From Rhizoclosmatium globosum (Eukaryota > Chytridiomycota > Chytridiomycetes > Chytridiales > Chytriomycetaceae), in assembly GCA_002104985.1 (NCBI GenBank), contig MCGO01000002.1, positions 496,001 through 560,000 on the forward strand: a stretch of 64,000 bases of DNA. The letters are read 5' to 3'. Positions 10,801-22,686 of this stretch are shown in pieces. Under the pieces are notes generated by a model. That model saw only the letters and a list, made by a program, of their open reading frames with translations, ran no database searches and was not told where the DNA came from. The translations under genes and the position numbers were made by a program. Numbering within the stretch: the first letter of the stretch is position 1; each line of letters opens with the position of its first letter.

Positions 10801-12743
10801 TCATCCAAAAACATGATCACTCGAACCGTTCAAGTTTGTGTTCTTGACGGCATCAGGCATACGAAGGAAGTAATCTTTTGTATTCGTTGTTAAATAAGGC
10901 AGATGGAAAAGCAATATACACTGAATTTTACCTCCATTTTGTGTGATGTATCTCACCCACGGAAAAGCTTGATATCCACTCTTGTCCACAACTTTTAAAT
11001 AGCGGACTTGAATTCCAGATGTGGTAAAGTATGGGATTTCGAATTTGACAGAGATTGGGGGGCGTTTGTCAGGGTCCTCCGTTTTGACGGATGGAAGACC
11101 AAAGTGAGCCCTCATTACAAACTCTTTTCCTCCTGGGAAAGACTTGATTTTCCACACAATCGCATTTAATTCAGGTGCGTATTGAACTAACCCAGAATTG
11201 GTCTAAAAAGGGAACACATCAAAAACTTCAATATCTTCTAGGCTACAAACCTTAAATTTAGGAGAATCCGCGTCTTCTGGAACAGGAATAATAATTTCGA
11301 CATTGTTTGCGGTAGAACGACGTTTGAACTGTCCTTTGGCCTAGTCACAAATTTAAGATTATGTTCAAGGACTCTGTTCTCTTCACATACCTTGATCATG
11401 TATTCAATACGGGATCCACTGTGACTTTCGACAACAGCTTCGCACCAAATTAGAGGTTTCACCTGAAGTTGAATATGAGAATCCAAATGTGATAGGAACG
11501 CAACCAAGTACCTGAGTGTTCAATCGGTACGACATGAGCTCAAATTCACCATCAGGAGGAATGAAGGAAATAGTACGATCGTTCTCGAAACGGGAGAGAC
11601 GGACACATTGATGGAACTTGATATCTTCCATTTCCACAGCCTTCCCCTTTGTAGCCGCTGATACAAACGATTCAATATTAACTCTCCCGTTGAATTAATA
11701 TTATCCACGCAAAGGACTCACATCGACCAGTAGTTTCGAAAAGCACTTTATCGTTCAACCCAAGTCGCACATCTGGCATTCCACTCAAATAACACTTCAT
11801 CTTGATAGCGCCCAGAATTTCACTACGCAACACGTTTCCATTTGCATTGACCTAACACGGAAGTTAAACACAATGGTTTCAAAGAACATCCACGTTGAAG
11901 TAAACCACACGTTACCAGCAAGTTGACAGACTCCACAACGTCCAAAACACTTCATTCTTTCTGTATTTGAGTCCTTCTGATCTCCATGAGACTGCATTCG
12001 TGACAGCCATAGGAGGACGAGCTTGAGACTCCAATTTATACGATTCCTGCGTGATATACCTGTCGAGTTCGTTTAACAGATCGAAAGCTTTCACATGAAG
12101 TAAATTGACATACTCTTGCAAGATTTTCGATTCGGTTGTCTGTGGGTACCCAAAATCCATCATTTCATCCAGGAGTTCGTAAATGATGACAAAGTTGTCT
12201 CGAATCGACTCTTCCTCGAGTTCTTTAAAGTACTCTTTGAAGACCTATACAGGGGGTTGTTGTTGTTTTTTGAATTATTGGAGGGAACAGGGTTGATCGA
12301 GGTAGGTTTACCTCACACAGTTTGTGCAAAAACAGGAGGATTGTAGCTGCATTCGAGTTCTTCTTTGTCATTGCCAGCACTGGGTATTGGGTATTGGATG
12401 AGTGATTGTGAGTTGTGGGGAGGTGGAGGTTGGGGGCCGCCTCTCCATAAAAAAGCGAGGCAGGTGCGGCGGCCTAGACAGACACTCACAGTAGAGGTTG
12501 TTGTATCTGATGTAGAGAAAGTTGATTCCGTCTTCGGTTGAAATGACTGGGCTCGGCGTCTGCTCTTCCTCCTCGGCCTCCATCACGAGCGGCATGAACT
12601 TGTCAACGGCTGACATTGGGATGTCACCGCGGTAGTTTCGCGAAATAAGGACCTGTTGCCCATTGTTGAATGGCTCTGTTTGTGTGGGCTGCCCGCCTTA
12701 CCTTGCCCTTGAGGTCCAGGATGAAGACGGCTGAGAGCACCAT
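10801..12743 (-). CDS. APM1: AP-1 clathrin adaptor complex subunit mu
   Basis: The medium subunit of AP-1 reads tyrosine-based sorting signals at the trans-Golgi and endosomes. The product begins MVLSAVFILDLKGK with VLISRNYRGDIPMS, the longin-like domain. The linker follows with MDFGYPQTTESKILQEY, ITQESYKLE and AVTNAVSWRSEG, and then the mu homology domain with FHQCVRLSRFENDRTISFIP, DGEFELMSYRLN, KSFPGGKEFVMRAHFGLPSV and IPYFTTSGIQVRYLKV. The YITQE segment favours AP-1 over AP-2. Introns are at 10875-10931, 11203-11250, 11341-11390, 11463-11511, 11658-11721, 11852-11915, 12060-12113, 12245-12311, 12380-12489 and 12653-12701. One frame break lies in the T-run near 11944. The tail after YITQNGD is longer than usual, ending in GSSDHVFG. 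Confidence 0.92.
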
Positions 12744-12811
12744 TTCCTGTACTTTTTAGCCTTCCTTAAATCAAATAACAGAAGAAATAGACAAGTAACA
12801 TTTATTCATAA

Positions 12812-14540
12812 TTATTTGGATGCTGGATTGGCCTTCTTTTTAAATCCACCAAAGTAGTTGTCGTCCTTCATGGCTGCTCTGGCCTGTGCAAGAACTTCAG
12901 GGTTCTCGAGCTCAATTCCTTGAACAGGGGTAAATGCAAGTGATGAACTGAGACCAGAGGCAGTTCCAGTTGTAGATCCTGAGTAGCTTCGATGTTTTTT
13001 GGCCATTTTCACTGCGTATGGGTTGGATGTGATTAGACAAAACTATGTACAAACGAAGAAGGGTGAAAGAACTCACGTTTCTTTTTCGGATCAACAGCCA
13101 TAGTTCGCAGTTTTCCTGTTTGTCCTCCCAACATTCCCAAGCCCTCAATCGTATCACCAACAAGTACTTCCTCCTCTGGTGTGTTGAAGCTCATGCGATT
13201 TTGCTGCTTCCATGCTTCTGTCATGGCCATCTTTTCCTTCATTGCACGGAACCTCTTTCCACCACGGCGCTTTTTGGGTCCATCATTTGGGATAGGTAAC
13301 GCTTTGATGGCATGACCCGGAGGAGGTTCCATCGCCTTATCCAGCTTTTTAGCAATATCATCACGCCAAATACGACCCATGTTTCCATCTGGCGCTTCAC
13401 GCGCACGATCCAATCGAGCTGCTAAACAACATTTTGCACTCAACATTCTTGCTGCTTTGTTTCTGTAATCCTTGGGTACCATTTGAACCATTTCCGAATA
13501 ATAAATGTATCCCGCGTGTTTCACTTGCCCTTTGGCAAACAGTCCTGTATCTGATTTTCCCATCTTGCCCACACCAACAAATTACAGGCGGCAATCTTAC
13601 TTAGAGCGGTTAAACCTCCCACAGCTCCCATTAATTTCGCTGCGACAGTACTTCCGAGAATAGCAGTCAAGTTTGGCGCCAAAAACTGCATTCGAGATTC
13701 GACATAATCCAGAATAGTTCGTTTCACAGTTTCCAAGTCCAACGCCATATCACATGCATCAAAAACGACTTGGAGTGCTTCAGGATCCAGGGGAGTATCT
13801 GTTTTCTTTGTGGATGCCATAGTGATATTCATAACAGAGTTTTGGGTAGTAAGGATTCAAGATCCAGTTTCTTGATATCGACTTCGTTTCCAATTACTTT
13901 GACGACACGTGCATAGTCGAGTGCATTTGGCACGATTGTTTCAAGTTCAGGGAATCGGAATGAGTACTTGTCACGAATGAACTGCATTTTTGGAGGTAAG
14001 AATCAACAACTTTTTGGCTGTAGACAAGACAATACACACCTTATGAACAAGAAGAATTTCTGAATCAACATCAAAGAGAAGGTTGTTTGCATTCACGAGA
14101 ACTTTGTATTCTGGGTCTTCTTCAACAGGCCCAGTGTTATCAGCCTGAACTCTTACACGGAGGAGGCCATGAATTCTGATATTTTCTGTATCGCGTTAAG
14201 GGAGAAGGCTTGGTTAGTTCCATGTCGCTGAGCAATGTTCAGTGCGCAGTTTGTGCCCGCCTTACCTGCATGATTTCAATTAAGCGCTTTGAGGACATGA
14301 GCTGAGCGACTGAACCAATGTTTTTGATTTTGGACAAGTCCGGCATCTCATCGTCGATGTCGCCGTTGTCGTCGTCGTCAACCTCGTCCATGTCGTCGCC
14401 TTCCGCATCGTCATCTTCAGCTCGATGCCGAGCAACGCGGCATTTGCATTCCTGCCACTTGCACCGGCGGCACTTGAAATGTGGTCGGTTGTTTCAATGT
14501 CGTCGTCGGCGAGATCGTCCAGGTCGTCGAGTAAATCCAT
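12812..14540 (-). CDS. PRP31: U4/U6 snRNP protein PRP31 (NOP domain)
   Basis: PRP31 bridges U4/U6 and U5 in the tri-snRNP. An acidic N-terminus (MDLLDDLDDLADDD) leads into the NOSIC/Nop region: PVEEDPEYKVLVNANNLLFD, FPELETIVPNALDY, DYVESRMQFLAPNLTAILGS and TVAAKLMGAVGGLTALSKI. The PRP31 C-terminal domain follows: KKRRGGKRFRAMKEKM, NRMSFNTPEEE, and SLAFTPVQGIELENPEV near the end. Introns are at 13012-13076, 13982-14039 and 14186-14265. Frame breaks lie near 13575, 13842 (A-run) and 14432. It lies directly upstream of AP-1 mu on the same strand (68 bp gap) and head to head with SEC16 (74 bp between ATGs). Confidence 0.92.
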
Positions 14541-14614
14541 TTTCTGTGTGTGGTAGTTTCTGTTGGATGAGAATCGAAGAGAGATTTGCAACAAAAGAAA
14601 CAGTCGCGAAATTG
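14541..14614. promoter_or_regulatory. Divergent intergenic promoter PRP31 / SEC16
   Basis: Only 74 bp separate the two start codons, so it must hold both 5' leaders and the shared core promoter. I see no TATA box. It is T- and A-rich with short purine runs. Its function is inferred from position alone. Confidence 0.5.
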
Positions 14615-17600
14615 ATGTCCACGTCCAAGACCTCGAACGGAGGCGACGACTTCTTTGCATCGCTGTTAGGTGGCGGCGGCGGCGGCGGCGGCGGAGACGG
14701 AGTGTCGAAGCCGGGCTCGTCAACGGCAACGACCTCGGCAACAACGTCAACGACCCGGTCCCGCACCTCGCCCTTCTCGCCCACTGCCCCGACCGTTGCG
14801 CCCGCTGTCGCTGCTCCGCGTCCAAATCCATTTGCGGCTGCGAGATCAGCTCGTGCTGCCAGGGCTGCGAACGTGGATGCTGCTGCTGCTCTCTTTGCAA
14901 AGCCGTCTCGCACTTCTACTCCATCAACTCCAGGGGCTCCGCCTTCGGCAACAGCAACCCGCTCAGTTACTCCAATCGCTACTTCTACTACTTTCTCAGC
15001 GCCCCAGAAACCCAGAACAACTTCTTTGACTCGTTTGGCCTTGATCAAAAACCAGTCGCCACTCAAAAGGAAACTGTAAAGAGTCCCGTGAAAGCTGCAG
15101 CTATCCTTGGCGATCTTGGACTCGCAGAATTTATCCCTCAGAAGCCTGTTCAAACTGCTAGTGCCCCTCCAAAAGCCTCTGTTAATGCAAACGCTGTTCC
15201 ACGTCCCACTTCAATTCCACCACCTGCTACCTCCGTTGTGTCTGCTATTTCCGCTCCACCATCAACATCTCACAGAACAGTCTCTCCTCCTCTGCCACAG
15301 AAACCTTCTTCACGATCGACTTCTCCTGCAACTCAGTCTCAGATTTCTCCACCTACAGCCGTACATAGAGGCGTTTCTCCACCACCGCACGTAATCATTG
15401 GCTCAAATAGCACACCTTTTGTTGTGCCCGTGGACGCAGTACTTCCCCCACAGCCCGCGTTCCTTCCCCAAAAGCTGCATCTCCTGTCATTTCGCAAGTG
15501 CCAATTGCTTTGAATCAAACACATGCGCAGTTACAGTATCAAGTTGACAATGCTAAGCGCCCTCCAACTCCTACTGGTGGCAAACCTGGCGTGTTGTCTC
15601 CACGCGTGACCCAATTGCCTCCCACACAATTTGTATCAGGTACATTTCTGTCATTTTTAATATTTTTATTTATATTTGACTCCCTCAGTTGGCCCATCGT
15701 CTTCTCCTGCTGTTGTTCCTCCTATCGTTGAGGAGTTCCAACACCCAACTTCCTCTACCGCTCCATTACCACCTATATCCGTGAATCCATTTGCCATAAG
15801 ACATCAAACAATTTGGATTTTGGCGAACATTCCAGTGGAAACGAATTTACTGGATTCCCTGGAGATGATGACATTGATTTCAACATCAAATCCACAGCTC
15901 GTTCTCCTCGCCCAACTTCACCTCTGCCCCCACCATCACAACAGCCCCAAATTTCTGCTGTTGGTCCTTCCTCCCAATACACTGATTTTGAAGATGTCGA
16001 CACGTCAACACGGAAGTACGGTATGGTTGATTCCGGAAATGATTTGAATCAAGCGCAAAAGCAAACGGAAGTTGTGGATGAACTGGATGATTTGGTGTTT
16101 GGAGCTGTTGCGCAAAGTGCCCAACACCCAGCTGACGAACTGCAACAGTATGAAGCTGTCTTGCAGACAGAATCTGTGGAGTACAGTCAAAACATTGAAT
16201 ACCAACAACACTATGGTCAGACGCAGCAGTTGGTCTCTCAAAATGAACAGTACCAAAACGAAACTCAGCAATATGCGTATTCACAGGATGGTCCACAATA
16301 TCAACAATTTGGATATTCTCAAGACTCTCAGCAGTACCAAGACCCTCAGCAGCAATATGACTTCACACAGCAACTGGGAGAATACACACAACAGCAATCA
16401 GAGTACCTGCAACAAACCCAATATGAATACTCTGCAACACAAGACCAAGGTCAACCTCAATACGGTTATTCTGAACTTGATCAATACGAGCAGTTTAGTC
16501 AACAGCAACAACAGTACCAGCAACCAGAGTTTGGGTACTCTAATGAGGTTGCTCAACCAATCGCTGTTCCTCAACCTGAATTTATTCAACAGGCGGAAGC
16601 CCCACAAAATTTGTTTGGTGCACCAGATCAAGGACATTCTCCGTTTGATTCAATTGGAAACCAGAACGCTTTTGGTGACTTCCCCTGCGTCAGAATCATT
16701 TGTTCAGTACGAGCAAACACCACAACAATTGTTTGGTGCTACTGATAACAGAAGCTCACCATTTGATGCCATCGGAAACCAAGATGTATTTGCCAGTCTT
16801 CCACCACCTCCACCTGCAGTTGTGAAGCCTGAATCCCCCGTTCCTCCACCAGCTGTAATCAGGGCCCATCTCCTGCTCCTCCATCGAAAACCGTTTCTCC
16901 TGTTCCACCTCCAGCTAGCATTAAATCTGTGTCGCCCATTCCAACTGCTGCAGTCATAGCGCATGCTGCGTTTGAGACATCCACTCCACAAGATCCCATT
17001 TCTTTGGAAACTCACCAGGAAAATCCTTTCGGTGCTCCCGACAATCAGAATCCATTGGAGTGGCAGATTCTCAAAATCCGTTTGGGGCTCCGTACGGTGC
17101 TGCATTCCCTGGAGATCAACAATTGAAGGGCAGCACAACAATATGTCGATTACTCCCAACAACAATTCTCGGAGTATGATCAGCAACAATACCAGCAACA
17201 GCAATATACTGGATATGAGCAACAGGGAGCCTATGGACAAGATTGTTAGTATCTTAATTTAATTTTGCAGTGTTTGACACATTTCTATCCAGACAACGCG
17301 TACTACCAATATGATCAGACGCAGCAACGTGTTGAATTCCAGGAGCATCAGCAACAGTATGTTGAGGGCTACCAGCAACAAACTTATGCTACTGATCCGA
17401 CTCAACAGTCAGTCTATCCTACTGAGCAACCAAGCTTTGCCAATGAGGACCTACAATATCAGGCGCAAGCTGTTGAATCCTTCAGGCTCCTCTAGAAACT
17501 CCAGCAGTTGTTGAGAAAGTGGAGGCAGTTATACAGGATGCTACAGAACCAACGTTTGTTTCTGACCAAACAACTGAGCCAGTGCAACTACAGTCCGAAG

Positions 17601-20600
17601 CACTTCAGATATTCCTGCACCTTCTGTCGCAACTGCAGAACAAGCTGCACCTGTCCAACAAAATGATGTTACGTACGACCAAAGCCAATACTACGGCGAT
17701 CAGCTTCAACAGCAAGAGTATGCCCAACAGTATGCTCAAGGAAGCTTTACACAAGATGGTACTGCTGGCAGTCTTGAAACGTATGATCAAAACTACTACA
17801 CCCAACAACAACAAGAGTACCAATATGATCAAAATGGCGTTATGTATGGAGCTGATGGACAAGTGATTGATCAGAGCCAGTACCAATATTCTGACCAACA
17901 AGCTGTTTATGGCGCTTATGGAACGGATTCTGGATATGACGCTGGAGCTCAATACGATCAGCAGGGACAACAATATTTATATCCTGAAGGGTACGAAATC
18001 TATTTGCGCTTACTATTGAATCTAATTCGACATATAGGTACGACCCATCTCAAGTTCCACCACCAGTTATGGCGATTTGTCCAACAAAGCCTGATTCAGA
18101 TCCAAGTCAACCCGCTGAATATGAATCAGGGCAATATGGCAACGATAACCAGCAACAACAGCAGTATATTTATTCTGAAGGGTAATTTGATGGCATTTTC
18201 TTGATACACACCTAATTGGTTTTTCCGAACAGTTATGATGCATCTCAACCAAATCCAGAATCTGTAGTGAATCAACAAACCAACGAGTATAATGCAGAGG
18301 TTCAATACAACGGAGAAAACTACCAATACGAAGGACAGGAGCAGCAACAGCAGCAGCAATATTTATATCCTGAAGGGTAAAACTAACGTTTTCAATATCG
18401 TGTAAAATTAATCATCGGTTTACTCACTTAGTTATGATGCGTCACAAGTTCCCCCTCCAGCAGTTCCTGAACCTGTTAACACCGTCTTTCACAAACTTTA
18501 CCACAAACAGTGCTCCCCCTTGTTCAACCTCTGCCGTCAACCATTACTTGTGTAAGCTGTGCTCATATTCTCCAGGCTGATAGTCTGTTCTGTAACAAGT
18601 GTGGAACTCGTGTTGCAGCCAAGCCACCAACTCCTCAGATTCCAGTAACTCAATTGGCTCAACCCACCCAAATTTCTCCCCAAGGCATCGCTCCTCCACC
18701 ACAAGCTGCTATTCCAGCCGTTACACCACCAACAGCTGCATCAACAATCATTCCACCACCACTTGCTAGTTTCGGAAGCGTCCCACCTCCTGCTACTCAA
18801 ACAGTTGGAACTCCACGGCATCCTCGCATGACTCGATCCCGTTCCTCCAACCCAGGACAAGTTCACGCAATTCCACCTCAACCACAACAATTCGCTCCTC
18901 CTCAACAACAAACCTACGAACTCCCAGCTGCCCCTGTTGAACAGTTCCGTTTCGTTGATCCGTTGGGCCGACACAGAGGTCACGCCATGGCCATGTTCTC
19001 GTTTGGAGGTCAACTGGTCTACACAGGTCCACAGAGATACCAGCGTGCTCAAACGGATCCAGTCCGCGGCACATACTTTGTCGAAAAGTCAGCACCAGGA
19101 AAGATCAAGATTGCAAACGTGCAACATTTGTTGGCATCAAGTTTCCCAGAGATAAGTAAATCAAACACTCCGGTACTTGGGTCTAGAAATAAGCTCAAGA
19201 AGAAGGACGTCGTCAAGATTGCTGAAGACGGGGTGTCGCGAGTTCAGGCACTTGTTGCGGAGGGAAAAGTTGGAAAGGAAGTGTTGGTACTGTGGAAACT
19301 TGTCAAGCTTTGTTTAGAGGCGGATGGTGTTTTGCTCAGGTTTGTCTTTTCAGTTTATGCAAATTGGTTTCTAACTTCTTTTTGCAGCGGAAAGCCAGAA
19401 CACGCACAATCCGTTCGCGACTGGTTAGACCTTCCAGCTCAACCCCATTCAAGTTCAAAATTGGATGAAATTCAGGCTTTCTTGTTGAAGGGTGATAAAT
19501 CAAATGCTTGCAGGGTTGCTGTTGATGCTGGACTTTGGACTCATGCTCTCGTGATTTCCGCCCAGATTGACAAGGATACATACAGAGACGTTGTTTCTTC
19601 CTTCTCTCGCAATGAGTTCAGTGCTGGAGAAGTTGCTGCAATTCCTACTGGAACCAAGGGCGACCGTCCTGGCTTGAGAGTCCTTTACTCATTGTTTGGA
19701 GGTGCTGGAAAGGCTGCTGTTGCTGAATTCCTTCCAGAAGCGGCAGACGAACGAATTACACAGAATGCTCTTGCGTCGTGGCAGGAAACTCTTGCGTTGA
19801 TTCTGTCCAACAAGACTCCAGGAGATTCGGCTGCTATTTCCGCCTTTGGAGATCAACTTTCGGCGTTTAACCTTGCTGCAGCGGCTCATATTTGGTATAT
19901 TTTCGTGTTTTGGTTTTTACTTGCATACTAATTTTATTCTTCAGTTTCTTGCTATCGCCATCACATTCACTTGTGTCTGGAGTAGATGCTCCAAACTCAA
20001 AGATTGTTCTTCTTGGAGCGAATCATGTTTTCAACCCAAGTCGCTTCACGAAAGATTTTGACTCACTTCACTTGACCGAAGTGTACGAATATTCTCAGTC
20101 GCTGATCAACAACACTGGCATTACAGGCTGCCTCCCCCACCTCCAGGCTTACAAGCTTTGTTATGCGTACTACTTGGCTGAAGTTGGACTCACATCACAA
20201 GCCTTGCATTACTGTGAAGCTATTGAACAAGTTGTGAGAAACTCTGCAAAGGCAAGTCCTTACTTCCACAAAGTTTTCATCGAGTCCCTTCGTGACCTCA
20301 TGGAACATCTTTCTATGGCGAGAACCTCAGACTCCTCATCGAATGCAGGCGGAAAGATTGAGCTCACCAAGAAGCTTTCATCTTTCTCCCTTATGAACCT
20401 CGTCGATGGAGGAATTAAAACACTTATGAGTAATGCTGTGGGTGAAGATATCAGTGGTCAGACTCCGTCGTCAAATGCCGCAAAGAGTTCCAAAGAAATT
20501 GGAAATGAGAAGCCTTCCTTCTTCCTTCCACCAGATATGATTCGTCCCCTTTCCACCACTGGCGCGTCCCACGTTGGATATACGAATGGAAATAACGGTG

Positions 20601-22628
20601 GATACGACCAAGGAGGTTATGGAAACAACGGCTACAGCGATAATGCAGGATATGGAAACCAAAATGCGATTGAGTATGACAACAATGGTGGATATTACGA
20701 TGAAAACGGTCAGTACTACCAACAACAAGATCAGTTTGGGGAAATTCCACAAAGCAACTACGACCAAAATGCTGGATATTATGATGAAAACGGTCAATTT
20801 GTTGGACAAGGCCAACAATACGACCCGAATGCTCAATATGGAAATACTGAGTATGGTTACGACAACCAATACAGCAACGAAGTATATTCTGGCGACAATC
20901 AGTACGTTGATGGCAATGTAGTCTCTGATAATAATCAAGCCTATAATGAACAATACGGGGATCAAATGGCAACTAATCAATATGGATACGACTCTAACAA
21001 TCAGACTGTGACTGATTATCAGAACTATGGAGATAATGCCTATGGACAAGAGCAATACGGAGTTGATCAGTATGTGGCTGACCAGTATGGTGATAATCAG
21101 TACGGAGATGATCAAGGTTATGGGGAGGTGTCACAGAGTGGTTATGGAGACAATAATCAGTCTCATGAAACCCAATCCTATGCAGACAACTACTATGGCG
21201 ATGATGTTATTGCCGAAACTTCTGCGCCAGAACCAGTTTCCGAAACATTACCACCACCTCCTCCGAAACCAACTGTAACCCAACCACCTCCCCCATCTGT
21301 CTCCAAGCCGACACCTTCATTTACGACTCCAGCTGTGCCTCCTCCTTCATCATTCTCGCAGCCCCCTCTTGCTCCCACTGCTACTCAAAATGCGTGGGGA
21401 GAAGAGGAAGATGATCTTGGCTTTGGAAATAAGGCTTTGACTTCAAAACCGCTTACTCAAGAACCAGTTAAAGAAGCCAGCACTCCAACTCCGGAACCTG
21501 TGAAAGAGGCCGAAACACCCAAGGAAGAAAAGCGAAGATCTAGCTCTTGGTTCTCCCTTCCATCTATTTTCGGCGGAGGCAAGTCAGCTGACAGCAGTAA
21601 ACCAGCACCCGTGCAAGTAAAGTTGGGAGAATCCATGCAGCTTGTCTTCGATCCAGTTCAAAAGAAGTGGGTGCATGGAAAGACTGGAGACGCTGTGGCT
21701 GCAACTAACACAGTGGCGCCACCACCAAAAGCCTCTGCTACACAGAGTGCTCCAACTTCTCGATTGTCGACTCCAACTCCTGGTAAGCTTTTGAATTTAG
21801 CTTGAAATTTTGACTAAACCAACAAAAAGTTGATCCTTCACCTCGTCCTGCAAGCGGTATGGGTAATAACCCATCCTCTGGAGCTGATGCTCCTCAATTT
21901 GGTGCTGCACTGGGTGGCGCTAAACGCCGTGGTGCGAGAAATAAGTACGTGGATGTCATGAATACCTCAGGAAAAGTAGCGGCGCCGCCATCCTCATTGA
22001 AGTCATTCCTTCCAAGTGCTGGGGCTCAAATCGTTAGTGAAGGGTCTCTTGGCACACCAGTCGAGGTTTGTACAACAAATCAACCTTTCAATTTTCCTCA
22101 TTCTTTTTATGTTTCTAGTCTGAATCTCCAGTGGCGAATACTTTCTCCCCTGCTGAGCAAATTTCTCCTGCCTCCTTGTCAACCCCTCAACCACAGCAAG
22201 TTCGTGCTGCACCAGTTCAAGAACGCCCCATCCAACAACAACCTCAAACTTTAAACCAGCCTCCCGTATCACGTCTTCCAACGTCCATCAACACCAATGT
22301 TGGACCCAGAAGTGTTCCACCCCAATCCCAACCTTCTCAGTCAAGACCTATGCCATCGACACAAAGACCAGCACAGCAAGTTGGCAATTTTGGTATTCAG
22401 TCTCAACAACGGCCAAGTGAAAGCCAGCCGCCCAACCAACAGCGCTCTGGCCCTTCACCAAATGCGAATAGACCTGCTATTCCACCTACAGCAGCTTCTC
22501 AACCTAACCAAGCGAGAGTTGTTTCTCCCGGTACAAGACCAGGAAATGCACCCAGAGTGCACGAAGACCTATGGCGAAACCAGTCGGACATGCCGCTGCG
22601 CCATCCGATATTTGATAGTGATATTTAG
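14615..22628 (+). CDS. SEC16: SEC16, COPII exit-site scaffold with prion-like arrays
   Basis: SEC16 organises ER exit sites. Identity rests on the central conserved domain (FRFVDPLGRHRGHAMAMFSF, GKIKIANVQHLL, KKDVVKIAEDG) and the ACE1 helices (FLLKGDKSNACRVAVDAGLW, HALVISAQIDKDTY, DERITQNALASWQETLALIL, YEYSQSL, CYAYYLAEVG) between about 18.9 and 20.4 kb. The N-terminus begins MSTSKTSNGGDDFFASLLGG with polyglycine, then Ser/Pro-rich linkers and a Q/Y-rich stretch with a short zinc ribbon. After the ACE1 part comes an N/G/Y-rich stretch, then the C-terminal Pro-rich region ending in FDSDI. Introns seen: 15640-15688, 17245-17292, 17991-18037, 18182-18232, 18377-18431, 19340-19387, 19895-19944, 21783-21829 and 22066-22118. 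Many single-base frame breaks occur, mostly between 15.0 and 18.5 kb. An AATAAA lies at 22659-22664. Confidence 0.92.
14672..14694 (+). repeat. (GGC)n trinucleotide repeat coding for polyglycine
   Basis: Eight near-perfect GGC units code for a glycine run just after the DDFFASLLG start of SEC16. It is the most GC-rich spot in the gene and lies close to the divergent promoter. Confidence 0.85.
17880..18480 (+). repeat. Tandem exon repeat in SEC16 (QQYLYPEG-intron-YDASQ units)
   Basis: Three successive exons end in QQYLYPEG, QQYIYSEG and QQYLYPEG, and the following exons begin YDPSQ, YDASQ and YDASQ. The two complete exons, 18038-18181 and 18233-18376, are both 144 nt, and each intron splits the glycine codon after its second base. 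Introns are 47, 51 and 55 nt. Identical length and phase point to duplication of an exon plus its flanking intron. Confidence 0.85.
18549..18603 (+). other. Zinc-ribbon motif embedded in SEC16
   Basis: A C-x2-C-x10-C-x2-C pattern (CVSCAHILQADSLFCNKCG) sits between the Q/Y-rich exons and the central conserved domain. It resembles the short zinc ribbons found in many regulatory proteins. It lies in the same reading frame as the conserved domain that follows. Confidence 0.75.
20560..21215 (+). repeat. Asn/Gly/Tyr-rich low-complexity region of SEC16
   Basis: About 215 codons made mostly of N, G, Y, D and Q with repeats such as GYYDENGQ (twice) and NQYG. It is coded in one unbroken exon after the ACE1 part. 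Such prion-like composition is often linked to condensate formation; that role is inferred. Confidence 0.8.
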
Positions 22629-22686
22629 AGGGAAATTGTAACGTGTTCGTTGATGAAGAATAAAAGACTTTATTGGATTTATGCAG

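Noticed and set aside
14494..15153. A 219-codon open frame on the minus strand with polyglycine-like runs
   Set aside because: It is antisense to the low-complexity N-terminus of SEC16. The repeated GGC/GCC content makes long open frames on both strands.
16100..18400. A CRISPR array or satellite DNA
   Set aside because: The repetition is at the codon level (CAA/CAG/TAT) inside an open frame with ordinary introns, without constant repeats and unique spacers.
20471..21115. A 214-codon hydrophobic open frame on the minus strand that looks like a membrane protein
   Set aside because: It is the complement of the N/G/Y-rich SEC16 exon; TAT/AAT codons read as ATA/ATT give false Ile runs.
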